From positions 1-64,000 of the forward strand of contig CAZFGK010000012.1 in NCBI GenBank assembly GCA_964518635.1: a stretch of DNA of 64,000 bases, read 5' to 3'. Under the pieces are notes generated by a model, which had not been told where the DNA came from, searched no databases, and saw nothing but the letters and a program-made list of their open reading frames with translations. Both the position numbers and the translations under genes were made by a program. Within the stretch, counting starts at the first letter, position 1. Each line of letters opens with the position of its first letter. This DNA is from CAZFGK01 sp964518635 (GTDB lineage Bacteria; Zixibacteria; MSB-5A5; GN15; FEB-12). This document shows, one piece after another, positions 61,836 to 64,000 of the stretch.

Positions 61836-62003
61836 TCATGAATTGATTCTATCTTTCTTCGAAGGAGGGGAATCAAAAAGCATACGTTCCGCGGGTGTTT
61901 CGAGATCGTCGAATTGCCCGTCACGAGATGCCCAGAAAAAAGCGATCAGGAATCCACCGGCAACACAAACCGATGCGGCCAGGAGAATGATGATAACCGA
62001 CAT
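61836..62003 (-). CDS. ccoS: cbb3 oxidase assembly protein CcoS
   Basis: 55 residues, too short for most gene callers: MSVIIILLAASVCVAGGFLIAF is one N-terminal helix, followed by WASRDGQFDDLETPAERMLF, the CcoS hallmark W-x-x-x-x-GQ-FDDLxxPA. It is required for cofactor insertion into cbb3 oxidase. Its ATG shares a base with the ccoI stop (TGATG), and it ends 15 bases before ccoNO, placing it in the operon. Confidence 0.9.
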   Translation of the reverse strand: MSVIIILLAASVCVAGGFLIAFFWASRDGQFDDLETPAERMLFDSPPSKKDRINS

Positions 62004-64000
62004 CAAGCCACTTCCCTTCGTACTCTGACTGCATATCTGCTCATCAGCACGGCGATAATCGCAACGGAGATGGAGCTCAGTGGCATGAGGATAGCGGAAA
62101 CAAGTGGTGAGAGCTGACCCGTAACGGCAAACCAGAGCCCAATCACGTTATAGAGAATGGCAAATCCATAGCTGACGTAGAGTGATCGCTGCACACGTTT
62201 CGCTTCTGCAAGATAACGTGGGAGATTCGGAACTTCACTCCCCTTCATGATCGCGTCCGACGCCGGAGTGAATGCCGCACTGTTGTCAGTGACGGCAATG
62301 CCAACAGAGGCAACTTGCAACGCACCAGCATCATTGAGTCCATCACCGATCATCAAAGTGCGCGATCCATGCGATTCAAGTTGATGCACAAAGTCGCGTT
62401 TCTCACGCGGAGAGCAATTGACTCGGGTTGTGATCTCGGCCGGAAATGCTGGCATATTTGCATCATTCAAAGATAGAGAATCTCCCGTAAGAACTGTCGC
62501 ATCGAAAGAAGCATTCAGCTTCTGGAGCGATCTGGCTATTCCCAGTCTAAAAGATGGTCGTTTTTGAAATGCTGCGACAATCCGATAGTTGATACTTACG
62601 GCAACATGAGAGTGCTGGACTCCCTGCTGACAATAAGAAGAACCATCAGCATTCAGGACGAAACTGCTCTTGCCTATTCTGACGATCTTTCCCAGCACGA
62701 CTCCTTCAATCCCCTCTCCGGGGAATTCACGAAATTTCTCAATCGGGAGAAGTGGAGCGTGAGGATTCTGCGAAGCGAGGGCGCGACTAACCGGATGTGT
62801 CGAGTGACGAGCAAGTGAGGCAATAGTTGAAGCAATCTCGCTTGATATCTTTTCCCGCGGGATAAGCTGCAATTGATCCGGATTTGTAAGAGTCCCTGTT
62901 TTGTCGAGTACCACCTTGTCGATCATACTCAATCGTTCAATGACTTCCGGATTCCGAAGAAAGAGACCTCGCTTCCCCCAGATACGAGAGACGGTCGCCA
63001 ATGCAAACGGACCTGCAATCACCAGCGCACAAGGGCAGGCGACGATCAAGACTGATGTGACCGTATGCCAGAGTTGACCGGGCTGATTGGCACTCCAATA
63101 CCATGCAGTTGCCGTAGCAAGAAGCAGAACAACCAGCGTAAACGGCACTGCCACCTGATCAGCAATCGATCTCGATGGTGAAGGGTCTGATTCGACGGGA
63201 AGCTCAGTCCAGAGTGATGTCAGCACGCTTGACGGAACTTCCGTTGTCAGCAGAATGTCGATACTCTCACCTATCACCCTTCCTCCGGCAAAGAGCTTCT
63301 CACCGCGCAGCAAATTACTTGGTGTTGATTCACCGGTGACAAAGGCGTAGTCGACTGAACCGTGAGCCGCATCCATGATTCCATCGGCGGGGATGATCTC
63401 ATTGTTACGAATAATGACTCGATCCCCACGTCTGAGTTGATCAAGCGCGACCGAGGCAACTGCCCGAGACTCTGGATCACGCCGAAGAACGGCAATGGGG
63501 AGAAATGATCGAAAGTCCCGATCAAAGGAGAGTTTTTCAAAAGTGAAATGCTGAACGAAGCGGCCAAGCAATAGAAAGAAGACCAGTCCGGTAAATGAAT
63601 CGAAATAACCTGGTCCCGTTCCTGAAAGAACATCTGTACAACTACGCACGAACAGCATCCCAACGCCGATGGCGATCGGGAGATCGATTGAGATGGTCCG
63701 GTTACGAATCGCCAACCATGACTTGACGAAATAGTCCTGAGCGGAATAGAACATCACCGGAATGGAGAGGAACAGAGATGCAATCCGAAAGGTAAGTGTA
63801 AGATTTTCTGTCCCGATCTCTCCACCGGAGAGATAATCCGGAAGACTGAACAGCATGATATTCGCAAAGGCAAAACCAGCGACGGCAATCTGACGGGTCA
63901 GTCGACGATGCGGATGAGAGACCGGAGTTGGAGTATCAAGGGAGGCGTACGACAAAGAGGGTTCATACCCCAGTCGAGCCAGCAATTCTACCGCAGCGCG
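62003..64000 (-). CDS. ccoI: Copper-translocating P-type ATPase CcoI, N-terminus beyond window
   Basis: At least 665 residues, with the frame still open at the window edge (RAAVELLARLGYEP reads before the first possible start). The heavy-metal transport pattern is complete in the visible part: TGES, CPCALVIAGP, phosphorylation site DKTGTLT, HP motif (HSTHPVSRAL) and GDGLNDAGAL. An N-terminal metal-binding domain presumably lies upstream. It supplies copper for cbb3 oxidase. It is joined to ccoS by TGATG. Confidence 0.9.
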   Translation of the reverse strand, partial: RAAVELLARLGYEPSLSYASLDTPTPVSHPHRRLTRQIAVAGFAFANIMLFSLPDYLSGGEIGTENLTLTFRIASLFLSIPVMFYSAQDYFVKSWLAIRNRTISIDLPIAIGVGMLFVRSCTDVLSGTGPGYFDSFTGLVFFLLLGRFVQHFTFEKLSFDRDFRSFLPIAVLRRDPESRAVASVALDQLRRGDRVIIRNNEIIPADGIMDAAHGSVDYAFVTGESTPSNLLRGEKLFAGGRVIGESIDILLTTEVPSSVLTSLWTELPVESDPSPSRSIADQVAVPFTLVVLLLATATAWYWSANQPGQLWHTVTSVLIVACPCALVIAGPFALATVSRIWGKRGLFLRNPEVIERLSMIDKVVLDKTGTLTNPDQLQLIPREKISSEIASTIASLARHSTHPVSRALASQNPHAPLLPIEKFREFPGEGIEGVVLGKIVRIGKSSFVLNADGSSYCQQGVQHSHVAVSINYRIVAAFQKRPSFRLGIARSLQKLNASFDATVLTGDSLSLNDANMPAFPAEITTRVNCSPREKRDFVHQLESHGSRTLMIGDGLNDAGALQVASVGIAVTDNSAAFTPASDAIMKGSEVPNLPRYLAEAKRVQRSLYVSYGFAILYNVIGLWFAVTGQLSPLVSAILMPLSSISVAIIAVLMSRYAVRVRREVA

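Overview
The window looks like a chromosomal segment of a Gram-negative bacterium of the FCB superphylum. Candidate phylum Zixibacteria is my best guess and is an inference. Reasons: a secreted protein with a C-terminal type IX secretion (Por) sorting domain; two CxxCH anchor-V-like proteins ending in dockerin-like repeats of the 'VDIGDLT-LVDHLFISF' type; a fused CcoNO oxidase; and OmpA, fasciclin and other lipoproteins. Most genes lie on the minus strand in tightly overlapping operons. No phage, transposase, CRISPR or plasmid genes were seen.

Region 1 (1-15.4 kb) is a propionyl-CoA/methylmalonyl-CoA module: biotin carboxylase, biotin carrier, carboxyltransferase, methylmalonyl-CoA epimerase, a methylmalonyl-CoA mutase catalytic subunit, a separate B12-binding subunit, acyl-CoA dehydrogenase and a metallo-hydrolase. 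A second mutase catalytic subunit carries the Phe/Gln residues typical of isobutyryl-CoA mutase. The G-protein chaperone MeaB lies upstream after RecJ, and the RNase P RNA gene sits between guaB and recJ.

Region 2 (15.4-31.7 kb) is housekeeping: guaB, a zinc-ribbon coiled-coil protein, tRNA-Val(CAC), tRNA(CAT), a GC-rich repeat patch, a DUF805/SRPBCC membrane protein, folP-cdaA, tilS-hpt-ftsH, a plus-strand surface-sugar set (glycosyltransferase, methyltransferase-like protein, ugd), a RecB-like nuclease and another glycosyltransferase.

Region 3 (31.8-45.5 kb) holds an OmpA lipoprotein, small VOC and DUF6614-like proteins, the paired anchor-V/dockerin proteins, a DUF192 lipoprotein, the pyruvate dehydrogenase complex (E1, E2, E3), PlsC, and a T9SS-sorted protein flanked by two opposed copies of a hairpin repeat.

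Region 4 (45.8-56.1 kb) is the most distinctive. A CarH/LitR-like B12-binding MerR regulator, with photoreceptor-type B12 residues, heads a minus-strand run of TetR, DUF2878, DUF1295, lipocalin, FAD oxidoreductase, DUF1365, two CFA-synthase-family methyltransferases and a desaturase. A fasciclin lipoprotein is divergent. This reads as a light- or singlet-oxygen-responsive membrane-lipid modification system. One of the CFA enzymes lacks two canonical bicarbonate-site residues.

Region 5 (56.2-64 kb) is a cbb3 cytochrome oxidase locus (ccoI partial, ccoS, ccoNO fusion, ccoQ, single-heme ccoP, ccoG, fixH, SafE-like), which suggests microaerobic respiration.
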